64,000 nt of DNA from JAXMHN01 sp964578605 (GCA_964578605.1 CAZODO010000013.1:15551-79550); one strand, 5' to 3'; shown: positions 25,211 through 33,924, counted from the first letter of the stretch. The notes: a model not told the origin generated them from the sequence alone. Numbers and translations are program-made.

Positions 25211-27541
25211 ATGAGGTTCAACTCCCAAGCTCCCACGAACGGGAGCGGCTTCACGAAACTGGCATCTTTCGTGATTGTCGCCGGCGTTCTCTACGTGGCG
25301 GAAGATGTCTTTGTTCCTATTGCGCTGGCGGTGCTGTTGAGCTTTTTGTTGGCGCCCTTGGTGGTGCGTTTGGGGCGATGGGGTCTTGGGAAAGTGACGT
25401 CCGTGATGGTGGTGGTCACGCTGGCCTTTGCGATTATCGGGGTGGTGGGCTGGCTGGTCACGGTGCAGGCCATCAACCTGGCCGATCAATTGCCGCAATA
25501 TCGGGACAACCTGCGCGCCAAAATCACCGCCCTTAAGAAGCCCAACCCGGAGGGAGTCCTTTCCAAAGCCAGCGGCGTGGTGAAGGAACTCGAAAAGGAA
25601 ATCAACTCCGAAACCCCCGAGGAATCGACCTTCCCGGCCGGCCAGATGCCCCAGGAACCGCTGCCGGTCGAGGTGCGCGCCCCCAGGCAAACGCCGCTCC
25701 GGCTGCTCGCGAGCATGGCCGGCCCCGTTCTCCAGCCGCTGGCGACGGCGGGTGCGGTGGCGTTCTTTGTCATCCTGATGTTGCTCCAACGCGAGGACCT
25801 GCGCGAACGCTTCCTCAAGCTCGTCAGTGGAGGCGAGCTGAACGTGGCGACTCAAGCCGTGGACGACGCCACCAGCCGGGTCAGCCGGTACCTCCTGATG
25901 CAATTGGCGGTGAACGCCACTTACGGCATCCCGATTGGCGTCGGGCTCTACTTTATCGGGGTGCCCAACGCGTTCCTGTGGGGGTTGCTGGCCGTGCTGC
26001 TGCGGTTCATCCCGTTCGTGGGGCCGTGGATCGCCGCGGCTTTCCCCATCGCGCTCGCCATCGCCGTGGACCCGGGCTGGACCAAGCCGCTTCTGACCAT
26101 TGGCTTGTTCCTCGTCCTTGAGATCGTGAGCAACAATGTGGTCGAACCGCTCCTTTACGGCGCCAGCACGGGCGTCTCGAACATCGCGCTGCTCGTGGCG
26201 GCCATCTTCTGGACGTGGCTCTGGGGGCCGGTGGGCCTGTTGCTTTCCACGCCGCTCACCGTGTGCATGATGGTCATCGGCAAGTACGTGCCCGGGCTGC
26301 GCTTCCTCAGCGTGCTCCTCGGAAGTGAACCGGTGCTCGCACCAGAAGCCCGCTTTTACCAGCGCATGCTCGCCATGGACGAAGACGAGCTGTGGGAGAT
26401 CTCGGAGCGATACATTGCGGACCGGTCCCTCCCTGAACTGTACGACCGCGTGGTCCTTCCCGCGCTGGCCTTTGCCGAGCGAGACCGGCACAAGGGCACG
26501 CTCGCCGAGGTCCGCCAGGCGTTCATTGTGCAGAATACGCGCGGCCTGATCGAAGGCCTGGTTGATCCCGCCCCCTCCAACGGGAACGGCCCCGCCCGGG
26601 AACAGGCCGAGCCTGACGCGGCCCGGACCTCGAATGGCGCCGCCGCCGTGCTGTGTGTTCCTGCCCGCGATGAAGCGGACGAGCTGGCGGCCTTGATGCT
26701 GGTCCAATTGCTCACCATGAAGGGCGTTCCCGCGCGCGCGGTTTCGGTCAAAGCCCCGGCGGCTGAATCGGTCAACGAAATCCGCGCCAACAAGATTGGC
26801 ACCGTGTGCATCTCGAGCGTGCCCCCATTTGCCGTGACCCCTGCTCGCCAGATCTGCAAGCGGATCAAGCAGGAGTTCCCGCACGTCAAGGTTGTCATTG
26901 GCATCTGGAGTGCCCAGGCAACGGGCACCCACGTGGTCAACCGCCTCGCGTCCTCGTGCCCGGATGCCGTCGTCAGCCGTTTGGCGGAAGCGGTCTCGCG
27001 GGTCGAGGCCCTCCTGCAGGCGCAGGAAGCGGAGGCGCGCGAGGCGCGGACCACGCTCGCGGGGGTCGAGGAGCCCCTGCCCGCAGTCCCGCAAGCCTTG
27101 GAAGCGGAACCGGAAGAGATCTTCGCCGCGACCGTCAGGCAAGCCGCCAAGGTCCTCAACGTGCCTGTCTCCCTGGTCTCCCTTATGGAAGCGGACGCCG
27201 ATTTCTGGCACGCCCACGGCGGCATCCCCCCCGATTTTGGCAGCGGCGAATCGTTGCGCGAAACGTCCATCTTCGGCGCCGGAATCCAGAGCGACGATCT
27301 CCTGGTTGTCGCCGATGTTGCCGAAGACGCCAGATTCAGATCAGATCCGGTCCTTCGAGAGCGGGGAATCCGCTTCTTTGCGGCGGTGCCGCTCCGGGTC
27401 AGCGCCGGCCATGTTGTCGGGGCGCTCTGTGTGACCGACACCGCACCTCACGAAGTGCCGGATCGGGCCAAAGGGATCTTGAAGCGGCTCGCCGACAGGC
27501 TCGTTGCGCGGGTGGAAGAACGGAAGCTTGCGACGGCCTGA
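25211..27541 (+). CDS. AI-2E family transporter fused to B12-binding-like and GAF domains
   Basis: A 776-residue protein. Residues about 1-365 are an AI-2E/PerM-type membrane domain with about eight hydrophobic segments and the conserved LLRFIPFVGPWIAAAFPIAL and VVEPLLYG blocks. A helical linker follows (DEDELWEISERYIADRSL). Residues about 475-600 look like a Rossmann-type B12-binding domain (VLCVPARDEADELAALMLVQLL, KIGTVCISSVPPF, VVIGIW) but lack the cobalamin-ligating DxHxxG motif. Residues about 625-770 are a GAF domain (EIFAATVRQAAKVLNVPVSLVSLM, SIFGAGIQSDDLLVVADV, FFAAVPLRVSAGHVVGALCV). The two soluble domains should be cytoplasmic. This domain set is unusual for the family; transport could be tuned by ligand sensing. 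Confidence 0.83.
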   Translation: MRFNSQAPTNGSGFTKLASFVIVAGVLYVAEDVFVPIALAVLLSFLLAPLVVRLGRWGLGKVTSVMVVVTLAFAIIGVVGWLVTVQAINLADQLPQYRDNLRAKITALKKPNPEGVLSKASGVVKELEKEINSETPEESTFPAGQMPQEPLPVEVRAPRQTPLRLLASMAGPVLQPLATAGAVAFFVILMLLQREDLRERFLKLVSGGELNVATQAVDDATSRVSRYLLMQLAVNATYGIPIGVGLYFIGVPNAFLWGLLAVLLRFIPFVGPWIAAAFPIALAIAVDPGWTKPLLTIGLFLVLEIVSNNVVEPLLYGASTGVSNIALLVAAIFWTWLWGPVGLLLSTPLTVCMMVIGKYVPGLRFLSVLLGSEPVLAPEARFYQRMLAMDEDELWEISERYIADRSLPELYDRVVLPALAFAERDRHKGTLAEVRQAFIVQNTRGLIEGLVDPAPSNGNGPAREQAEPDAARTSNGAAAVLCVPARDEADELAALMLVQLLTMKGVPARAVSVKAPAAESVNEIRANKIGTVCISSVPPFAVTPARQICKRIKQEFPHVKVVIGIWSAQATGTHVVNRLASSCPDAVVSRLAEAVSRVEALLQAQEAEAREARTTLAGVEEPLPAVPQALEAEPEEIFAATVRQAAKVLNVPVSLVSLMEADADFWHAHGGIPPDFGSGESLRETSIFGAGIQSDDLLVVADVAEDARFRSDPVLRERGIRFFAAVPLRVSAGHVVGALCVTDTAPHEVPDRAKGILKRLADRLVARVEERKLATA

Positions 27542-28007
27542 TTCGATGGGGATGGCTTGCGGCCCTGGCGCTCAGCCCCGGCTCCCAGCCGGACTTCGCA
27601 GCGATCGCTTTAGGAGGTCGTCCTGGTGCTCGTCCGGAGCCCACTGATCCGTCATGACGTCGACCAGCGAAAGCGCCATGTCCAATTCCTTTGCAGCCGG
27701 TTCAGCCGTGGACAAGTCGGATCTCGGCACCCGCAAGAACTGCGCTTGATCCGTTAATCAAGTAACAAACAACCAAGAGTCAGGTAATTTTTTACTATGA
27801 TATAATAGTAAAACTATAATGTAAACATAGTAAAACCATAGTTGAACATCGGAAGGAGAGCGTTTGGATCCGCCAGCTTAACCGGTTGCACCCGGGAAAT
27901 TCCTCGACTCCCTCCCGGGTGCCCTGCGATCCTTCAACAGCTCCGGCACCGGCCCGAAGCCCTTGCCAGTGAGTTCGGTTCCGTAAAACGCGACCATTCG
28001 TCTTGTC
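27542..28007. other. Gene-free stretch upstream of the PIG-L gene
   Basis: The 466-base gap holds the 11-bp array 4 at 27793-27847. The part before the array shows no credible reading frame, and the 160 bases between array and gene contain only an inverted CCCGGGA-type repeat (CACCCGGGAAAT near 27889 and CCTCCCGGGTGCC near 27911). Confidence 0.65.
27793..27847. repeat. AT-rich array of degenerate 11-bp repeats (array 4)
   Basis: Five units in exact register: TACTATGATAT, AATAGTAAAAC, TATAATGTAAA, CATAGTAAAAC, CATAGTTGAAC. The last two resemble the CATAnnnnAAC form seen in arrays 1 and 2. TTTTACTAT just upstream is the inverse of ATAGTAAAA, so a small inverted repeat is embedded. It lies about 160 bases before the PIG-L deacetylase start. 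Confidence 0.8.
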
Positions 28008-28805
28008 ATGAGCTCCTCGCAGATTGCCATCGCCATTGGCGCACACCCGGATGATATCGAGTTCGGCATGGCCGGAACTCTTCTAAAACTGCGCGACGCC
28101 GGTTGGAAAATCCATTACCTGAACCTGGCGACGGGCAATTGCGGGAGCGCCAATACGAGCGCGGCCGAGACGCGCCGGATTCGGGGCCGCGAAGCCCGCG
28201 CCGCCGCCCGGATGCTGGAAGCGAAGTACCATCCTCCCTTCCTGGACGACCTGGAGATCTTCTATAGCGACTCGGCCCTGCGCAAATTGGCCGCGATCCT
28301 GCGAGAGGTGCAGCCTTCCATCGTTCTCACGCATTCGCCCCAGGATTACATGGAAGACCACATGATCACCGCGCGGCTCGCGGTCACGGCCGCCTTCGCC
28401 CGGGGCATGCCCAATTACCGCACCCGTCCGCAGCGCCGCGCCACGGATAAGCCGGTGACGGTTTATCACGCGATGCCGCATGGATTGAGGGACGGCATGC
28501 GTCAGAAGATCATCCCGGGCCTGTTCGTCGACACGACCGCCGTGCACGCCCTCAAACGCGACGCGCTCGGGTGTCATCGCAGCCAAAAGGAATGGCTGGA
28601 TGTGAGCCAGGGTATGGATTCCTACCTGCATTCCCTCGACACCCTGTCGCTGGACGTCGGGAGAATGTCCGGCCATTTCCAGCATGCGGAGGGTTGGCGC
28701 CGCCATTCCCACCTGGGTTTCTGCGCGCCGCACGCCGACCCGCTCCGGGAGGCGCTCCCGGGTCACTCGCTGGTGAACGAAGCGTACGAAGAGTCGCTCG
28801 GCTGA
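28008..28805 (+). CDS. PIG-L family (LmbE-like) deacetylase
   Basis: A 265-residue protein of the PIG-L zinc deacetylase family. The N-terminus has the metal-binding motif GAHPDDIEFG and a later SPQDYMEDHMITARL segment supplies the third ligand. Family members remove acetyl groups from N-acetylglucosamine-type sugars in cofactor, glycan or antibiotic pathways. No signal peptide is seen, so it should be cytoplasmic. There is no partner gene for bacillithiol or mycothiol nearby, so the substrate stays open. Confidence 0.88.
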   Translation: MSSSQIAIAIGAHPDDIEFGMAGTLLKLRDAGWKIHYLNLATGNCGSANTSAAETRRIRGREARAAARMLEAKYHPPFLDDLEIFYSDSALRKLAAILREVQPSIVLTHSPQDYMEDHMITARLAVTAAFARGMPNYRTRPQRRATDKPVTVYHAMPHGLRDGMRQKIIPGLFVDTTAVHALKRDALGCHRSQKEWLDVSQGMDSYLHSLDTLSLDVGRMSGHFQHAEGWRRHSHLGFCAPHADPLREALPGHSLVNEAYEESLG

Positions 28806-29073
28806 GCTTGCGAGCTACCTATTTGAAGAAGAAGGGCAGGGTTTAGTTGCCCAGCTGTCCGGGTCGAACAGACGGACCGTTCGTCATAGGAGTCCAAGTC
28901 CTTCGGGCTAGATAAACAAGTCCAGTGAGCACGAAATCAGCATAGAAATAGACCTCCTGAACCGACATTAACCGGGACTCCTCCGCGTGTGATGAATCTT
29001 GTCCGGTCCTCTCGGAGCGGGAAGGTCCAAGGAATCGGCTTGAAAGCCTCCGGGCGAGGATCATGCTCCGTTT

Positions 29074-30495
29074 ATGACCACCAAGATACGCTCCAATGGC
29101 CAATTTCTGGCCGTTTCTACTGGTTCCCGTGCGACGGCTCTTTCCCGTCGGCAATTCCTGAGGCTTGCCGGGGTGGGGGTGGCCGCCGGTTCGGTGGCCT
29201 GCCCGGCGTTGCTGCGCGCCGCGGCGCCGAACAGCAAACTTCGGCATGCCTGCATCGGGGTGGGCGGGATGGGGGCGGGCGATTTGCAGAATTACCTGCA
29301 GCACAAAGGGGTTGAGATCGCGGCGTTGTGCGACGTGGACGGCAATACGCTGAAGAACGCGGCCAGGCAGGTTCCCGGCGCGCGGACTTACACCGATTGG
29401 CGCGAGTTGCTGGAAAAGGAACGGATCGATTCCGTGAACGTGACGGTGCCGGATCACATGCATTTCCCGATCGCATACGCGGCGATACAAAAGGGGCTGC
29501 ATGTGTACTGTCAGAAGCCGATGTGCCATGATGTTGCGGAGGTGCGAGCCTTGACCCTGGCGTCGATCGAGAAGGGCGTAATCACCCAGCTCGGGACGCA
29601 GGCGGCGTCGGGCACGGGGGATCGCACGGCGGTGCAGATGATCAAGGCCGGGGCGATCGGCAAGATCAAACATGCCTATCTCTGTTCGAACCGGCCGGGC
29701 GCGGTCGAGCAGTACCGTTTGAAAGGCCCGCGGCCGGCCCAAGGCCAGGAGCCGCCGGCACACTTGAACTGGGATCTTTGGATTGGCACCGCGCCTTGGC
29801 GGCCGTTTGCGCCGGATATTTACCACCCCGTCAAGTGGCGGGCCTGGCAGGACTTCGGGACCGGCTGGTCCGGGGATATCGGCTGTCACATTTTCGATGC
29901 GGTCTGGAAAGGGCTTGGGCTGCAGCCGCCGCTGGACGTGGTGGCCGAGGTGCAGGAATCGTGGAAGAACTCGCCCGAACGGCAGGCGGACACCTGGCCC
30001 CAAGGCGACCACATAACCTGGACCTTCCCCGGGAACGCGCTGACGCAGGATAAAGAGCTGACGTTAGAGTGGTTTGACGGCGAGTACTACCCGCCGGACG
30101 ATATCCGGAAGCTATACTCCATCGAGGACTACCCGCCCGAATCCGCCATGCTGGTCGGGACGGAAGGCGCCATGCTCCTGGGGCACGGCCGCGGCCCGCT
30201 CTTGCTGCCCGAAGAGAAGTTCGCGAGCTATGCCAAACCGACGATGCCCGGCCGGAACCATTACCATCATTTCGTGGATGCGTGCCGGGGCGGCGAGAAG
30301 ACGGAATCGCACTTTGCCCAAACGGGGCCGATGACGGAGGCGATCCTGCTTGGGACGGTGGCGATACGGGTGCCGGGCGAGAAATTGACTTGGGACGCGA
30401 AGAACATGCAGTTCACCAATTCGGCATCGGCTGGCCGGTATTTGAAGCGCCGGTACCGGGAGGGCTGGGAAGTGCGGCTGGGCGGAGTCTTTTGA
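29074..30495 (+). CDS. Tat-exported Gfo/Idh/MocA family oxidoreductase
   Basis: A 473-residue protein with a twin-arginine leader (SRRQFLRLAGVGVAAGSVACPALLRAAAP), Rossmann segment LRHACIGVGGMGAGDLQNYL, and the catalytic-region VYCQKPMCHDVAEV, where EKP is QKP. A long C-terminal alpha/beta domain follows. The VPDHMHFPIAYAAIQKG block is typical of the exported Planctomycetota/Verrucomicrobiota subgroup. Substrate probably a sugar or inositol-like compound, unproven. It stands alone, followed by hairpins and then rpmE. Confidence 0.87.
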   Translation: MTTKIRSNGQFLAVSTGSRATALSRRQFLRLAGVGVAAGSVACPALLRAAAPNSKLRHACIGVGGMGAGDLQNYLQHKGVEIAALCDVDGNTLKNAARQVPGARTYTDWRELLEKERIDSVNVTVPDHMHFPIAYAAIQKGLHVYCQKPMCHDVAEVRALTLASIEKGVITQLGTQAASGTGDRTAVQMIKAGAIGKIKHAYLCSNRPGAVEQYRLKGPRPAQGQEPPAHLNWDLWIGTAPWRPFAPDIYHPVKWRAWQDFGTGWSGDIGCHIFDAVWKGLGLQPPLDVVAEVQESWKNSPERQADTWPQGDHITWTFPGNALTQDKELTLEWFDGEYYPPDDIRKLYSIEDYPPESAMLVGTEGAMLLGHGRGPLLLPEEKFASYAKPTMPGRNHYHHFVDACRGGEKTESHFAQTGPMTEAILLGTVAIRVPGEKLTWDAKNMQFTNSASAGRYLKRRYREGWEVRLGGVF

Positions 30496-30554
30496 AAGCA
30501 AAGGCAGGGCCGGACCGCCGGGCCGACCATTGGGCACAGGTCATTTCAATCACC

Positions 30555-30581
30555 CAGGGCGGGCCGGGCCGCCCCGCCCTG
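30555..30581 (+). terminator. GC-rich hairpin after the Gfo/Idh gene
   Basis: CAGGGCGGG (30555-30563) and CCCGCCCTG (30573-30581) form a perfect 9-bp stem with a 9-base loop. No T tract follows. It could end transcription of the upstream gene or be an intergenic repeat. Confidence 0.4.
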
Positions 30582-30624
30582 CTACCCCAAATGGGGAAAT
30601 GAGAATTGCTGGCATTTTTGGGGC

Positions 30625-30667
30625 TTGTCAAGCTGGGGGTGGCTGCTAAGTTACCCCCTCTTTTTGT
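30625..30667 (+). promoter_or_regulatory. Candidate rpmE promoter overlapping an attenuator-like hairpin
   Basis: TTGTCA (30625-30630) and TAAGTT (30647-30652), 16 bases apart, resemble a sigma-70 promoter and would put transcription start about 8 bases before the ATG. Alternatively GGGGGT (30635-30640) pairs with ACCCCC (30653-30658), followed by TCTTTTTG, a terminator-like leader hairpin ending 9 bases before the start codon. No Shine-Dalgarno sequence is visible. The two readings exclude each other, since the promoter would leave the first hairpin arm out of the RNA. Confidence 0.35.
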
Positions 30668-30913
30668 ATGAAAGCCGACATTCATCCGAAGTATTTGGAC
30701 GCCGAGATCCGTTGCGCGTGCGGGAACGTGATTAAGACCCGTTCCACCCGGCCGACGATCCTGGTCGGGATTTGCAACGTGTGCCACCCGTTTTACACCG
30801 GCACGCAGAAGTTCGTGGATACCGCGGGACGCGTCGACAAGTTCCAGCAGCGCATGGCCAAGACCCAGGCCGCCCAGGCGGCTCAGGCGGCTTCACGCAA
30901 AAAGAAGAAGTAG
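30668..30913 (+). CDS. rpmE: 50S ribosomal protein L31
   Basis: An 81-residue L31 of the zinc-containing (C+) type: CACGN supplies two cysteines and CNVCHPFYTGTQKFVDTAGRVDKF supplies the other pair and the conserved core. The C-terminus carries an extra Ala/Gln-rich and lysine tail (QAAQAAQAASRKKKK), longer than in E. coli. The gene precedes prfA with a terminator between them, an arrangement seen in many bacteria. Confidence 0.95.
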   Translation: MKADIHPKYLDAEIRCACGNVIKTRSTRPTILVGICNVCHPFYTGTQKFVDTAGRVDKFQQRMAKTQAAQAAQAASRKKKK

Positions 30914-30928
30914 CGCCACCTCACTTTC

Positions 30929-30968
30929 CCGCCCGCAGGGTGTTTCTCCTTCGCGGGCGGTCTTTTTT
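30929..30968 (+). terminator. Intrinsic terminator between rpmE and prfA
   Basis: CCGCCCGC (30929-30936) pairs with GCGGGCGG (30953-30960), followed at once by TCTTTTTTT. It is a textbook rho-independent terminator 16 bases after the rpmE stop, so prfA needs its own promoter or read-through. Confidence 0.85.
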
Positions 30969-30976
30969 TAAGGGGT

Positions 30977-32059
30977 ATGGATTTGCGACCTCATGTCGAT
31001 CGATTTGCGAAGCGCTTTGCCGAAGTCGAGGCGGCGCTGAGCGATCCGAAAGCCTTCGAAAACAAGACGCGGGCGCAGGAACTGTCGCGCGAATACCACC
31101 GGCTAAAGGACTTGACCGGCCAGGGGCAGGCGTATCTCAAGGTGCTGGCCGACCTGGAGGAAAACCGCGCGCTTCTCAATGGCGAACCAACCGGATCAGA
31201 CCTCGCCTTGCTGGCCGCGGAGGAAGTCCAGCGACTCGAGACGGAGGAGAAACGGTTGGCGCTCGATGTGCAGCGCGGCGTCCTCCCTCCCGATCCGGCG
31301 GACTCGCGGAACACCATTATCGAGATCCGCGCCGGGGCAGGGGGATCCGAATCGGCCTTGTTCGCCGCGGATCTTTACCGCATGTACACGCGGTATGCGG
31401 AGGCGCAAGGCTGGAAGGTCGAGACGCTCGATTCGAGCCCGTCGGACCTGGGCGGCTTTAAGGAAGTGGTCTTTACGGTGACGGGGACCGACGTTTACAA
31501 GCGGTTGAAATACGAGAGCGGCGTCCACCGGGTCCAGCGCGTTCCGGCCACCGAGGCGCAGGGCAGGATTCACACCAGCACCGCAACGGTGGCGGTGCTT
31601 CCCGAAGCCGAGGAGGTCGACGTCGAGATCAAGCCCGATGAGCTTGAAATCACCGTTTGCCGCGCCTCGGGCCCGGGCGGGCAAGGCGTGAACACCACCG
31701 ACTCCGCGGTGCAGATTGTCCATAAACCGACCGGCTTGATCGTTCGATGCGCCGATCAGCGTTCGCAACAGAAGAACAAAGCCCGGGCGCTCACGGTCTT
31801 GCGGTCAAGGCTGCTTGAAGCGCGCGTCGCGGAAGAGAACGCCAAGTATGCGGCGCAGCGCAAAGCCCAGGTCGGCACCGGGGAGCGCAATGAACGCATT
31901 CGCACTTACAACTTTCCGCAAAACCGGGTGACCGATCATCGCATCGAGTTGACGCTTTATAACCTGCCCGCGTTGATCGCGGGCGATCTGGATCCTATGA
32001 TCGAACCCCTGATGGCGCACGAATTGGAGGAAAAGATGGCGGCGCTGAACCTGGCATGA
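30977..32059 (+). CDS. prfA: Peptide chain release factor 1
   Basis: A 360-residue class I release factor. It has the GGQ loop (SGPGGQGVNTTDSAV) that triggers peptidyl-tRNA hydrolysis and the RF1-specific P-A-T anticodon tripeptide in RVPATEAQGRIHTST, so it should read UAA and UAG. Full normal length. Its methyltransferase partner prmC is not adjacent as in many genomes but lies 30 kb away at 62220-63086. The stop overlaps the next start (ATGA). Confidence 0.95.
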   Translation: MDLRPHVDRFAKRFAEVEAALSDPKAFENKTRAQELSREYHRLKDLTGQGQAYLKVLADLEENRALLNGEPTGSDLALLAAEEVQRLETEEKRLALDVQRGVLPPDPADSRNTIIEIRAGAGGSESALFAADLYRMYTRYAEAQGWKVETLDSSPSDLGGFKEVVFTVTGTDVYKRLKYESGVHRVQRVPATEAQGRIHTSTATVAVLPEAEEVDVEIKPDELEITVCRASGPGGQGVNTTDSAVQIVHKPTGLIVRCADQRSQQKNKARALTVLRSRLLEARVAEENAKYAAQRKAQVGTGERNERIRTYNFPQNRVTDHRIELTLYNLPALIAGDLDPMIEPLMAHELEEKMAALNLA

Positions 32060-32691
32060 TGCGTGTGCGCGCTCTGATCTTTGACTGCGACGGAACCCTG
32101 GCAGACACCATGCCCTTCCACTGGAGGGCGTGGCAGGACATTCTCAAGCGCCATCGGCTCCAGTTGCCCGAGGCCCGCTTCTACGCCCTTGGCGGGGTGC
32201 CTTCGCGCGATATCGTCCGCATACTGTCGCGGGAACAAGGCGTGCAGGTGGATCCCCATGTTGTCGCCCGGGAGAAAGAAGCAGCCTATCTGCCTTTCAT
32301 TGCCCAGGTGAAGCCGATCCGGGCCGTGGTCGACATCGTTCAGGAACATGCCGGCAAGCTTCCCATGGCCGTGGCGTCGGGCGGGAGCAGGCGGGTGATC
32401 GGGCAAGTCCTGCAACATTTAGGGATCCTCCACTTCTTCCAAGCCGTGGTCACCAACGAAGACATCGTGAATCAAAAGCCGGCGCCGGATATTTTCCTGG
32501 AAGCCGCGCGCCGCCTTGGCGTTCCTCCCGAAACCTGCCGCGCGTATGAGGATACCGACCTTGGTTTGGAAGCCATTCGGGCGGCGGGAATGGAGGCGGT
32601 GGATGTGCGAGAGTTGCTCAGAACGGCGGTTTCATTGCCGACGGAGGTTCCGTCCAGGAGAGGGGTGTATCCACAGCGCCGAGCGAGATAG
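32056..32691 (+). CDS. HAD-superfamily hydrolase, beta-phosphoglucomutase-like
   Basis: A 211-residue HAD phosphatase/mutase of subfamily IA. Motif I is FDCDGTLADT, motif II VASGGSRRVI, the motif III Lys is in NQKPAPDIFLEAA and motif IV is AYEDTDLGLEAI. The P-APD and GLEA pattern fits beta-phosphoglucomutase-like phosphatases that act on sugar phosphates. It is translationally coupled to prfA. The last 15 or so residues (PSRRGVYPQRRAR) look unusual and coincide with the start of the decayed kinase relic, so the natural C-terminus may have been altered. Confidence 0.86.
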   Translation: MMRVRALIFDCDGTLADTMPFHWRAWQDILKRHRLQLPEARFYALGGVPSRDIVRILSREQGVQVDPHVVAREKEAAYLPFIAQVKPIRAVVDIVQEHAGKLPMAVASGGSRRVIGQVLQHLGILHFFQAVVTNEDIVNQKPAPDIFLEAARRLGVPPETCRAYEDTDLGLEAIRAAGMEAVDVRELLRTAVSLPTEVPSRRGVYPQRRAR

Positions 32692-32955
32692 ACCGGCTCG
32701 CGGCCATTGTGGAAACGGCCCATCACGCTCATTGGCGTCTCCAAGATCGCGCGCGAAATCACCGGCCGCCGGGCCGAGGAACGCAGGGCTCACGAAGATC
32801 GCGAGCACCTGAGCATTCTGCTGACGCACTCCAACGCCAAGCCAAGCGTCCGCATTTGGACCACCCCGCAGCACGACGGGAAGGTTCGCTTGAGCGTGCG
32901 CGACAACGGCATTGGCATCGGTCCGTCGGACCAGGAGCGGATCTGGGGGATTTAA
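32682..32955 (+). pseudogene. Relic of a PAS-domain sensor histidine kinase
   Basis: Three separate kinase fragments lie within 274 bases. SEIDRLAAIVE, typical of a PAS domain start, is in one frame (32682-32714). IGVSKIAREITGRRAEERR, the classical PAS C-terminus, is in the next frame (about 32734-32790). It is followed directly by an ATP-binding fragment RIWTTPQHDGKVRLSVRDNGIGIGPSDQ ending ERIWGI-stop. The PAS core, the phosphoacceptor His domain and the end of the ATPase domain are missing, and a frame change separates the first two pieces. This is a much-deleted remnant, not a working gene. Confidence 0.75.
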
Positions 32956-33002
32956 TTCGGGGGGTACCCTGCCTCAACCGCTGGGAGCGGTGTCCGGGCT
33001 GG

Positions 33003-33815
33003 TTAGAAGTCTGTAATTGGTTCTTCCAAGGCCAATTCCTTGATCCAGGCATTCCGATAGCGCACATCGTGTCCTTCGGCCTGGAGTTTCAGCCCGCCGG
33101 GTTGGTCGGTAATCCCTTTTCCACCGTCATTCCCGCCATCCATCCCGGAGTTGGGGCCGCCCCAAACCTGGGTAATGGGGTGGTTGACATGGGCTTTGAC
33201 GCCGTTGAAGAACATCGTGACCCTGGCGTTATCCACGCGCTTGCCGTCCTTGAAACGTGCGGCCCGGAAGACGATATCGTAGGCATTCCATTTACCCACG
33301 CCCTTGTAAGCATGATAGGGCGACTCGGCCTCGTTGATGACCGCGCCCATCCCGTGCTTCGTCTTGTCGCCATCGAGAACTTGGATCTCGTAACGGTTCT
33401 GCAGGTAAACGCCGCTATTGCCGCCCGGCTTCATCACCAGGAATTCGATATGGAGGCGAAAATCGCGGTAAGCTCTCTTGGTCACGATGTCCGCGGCGCC
33501 ATACTTTCCGCCTTCGGCGGCGGGATCGTAAGTCGAGAGCACCATGCCTTCATCGACGGGGTCTTCGACCATCCGCCACTTGATCGGCAGCGCGGAGGCG
33601 AAGGCAGGGCCTTCCCAGTAAGTCCACTTCTCGTCGAGGGTCTTGCGGGATCCATCCAGCAGGACATCTGCCCCGGGAACGGGCTTTGCGCCAACGCCGA
33701 CATCACCGTAGGCGGTGGCGGTGGCGGCAGCCGCACCGTTCCATGGCGTCACCGTCATGCCGAGGAGGAGGGGCAACAAGGAGAGGCTCATTCGGATTCT
33801 CATGCGCCGGAGCAT
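33003..33815 (-). CDS. Exported DUF1080 (3-keto-disaccharide hydrolase family) protein
   Basis: An exported protein of about 270 residues; a signal peptide (MSLSLLPLLLGMTVTPWNGAAAA) is followed by one DUF1080 jelly-roll domain with the recurring marks FRLHIEFLVMKPGGNSGVYL, QNRYEIQVLDGDKTKHGMGA, KWNAYDIVFRAARF, VTMFFNGVKAHVN and GGLKLQAEGHDVRYRNAWIKEL. Family members cleave 3-keto-glycosides or bind glycans. The start is uncertain among ATGs at 33848, 33815 and 33803; 33815 gives a normal signal peptide. It is the second DUF1080 domain of the window. No Gfo/Idh gene is adjacent. Confidence 0.83.
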   Translation of the reverse strand: MLRRMRIRMSLSLLPLLLGMTVTPWNGAAAATATAYGDVGVGAKPVPGADVLLDGSRKTLDEKWTYWEGPAFASALPIKWRMVEDPVDEGMVLSTYDPAAEGGKYGAADIVTKRAYRDFRLHIEFLVMKPGGNSGVYLQNRYEIQVLDGDKTKHGMGAVINEAESPYHAYKGVGKWNAYDIVFRAARFKDGKRVDNARVTMFFNGVKAHVNHPITQVWGGPNSGMDGGNDGGKGITDQPGGLKLQAEGHDVRYRNAWIKELALEEPITDF

Positions 33816-33863
33816 AGAGACGCCAAGGACCCGTGGCAATTCGTTCATCTGCCTGAGTCGATC

Positions 33864-33894
33864 AAAAAAAGAGGCCCGGGTTAACCCCGGGCCT
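33864..33894 (-). terminator. Intrinsic terminator of the RRM protein gene
   Basis: AGGCCCGGG (33872-33880) and CCCGGGCCT (33886-33894) form a perfect 9-bp stem. On the minus strand the stem runs into CTTTTTTTG. It ends the minus-strand transcript coming from 33925. Confidence 0.9.
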
Positions 33895-33924
33895 GTCGAT
33901 TAGATTAAAACACTGTAAAAGCGC

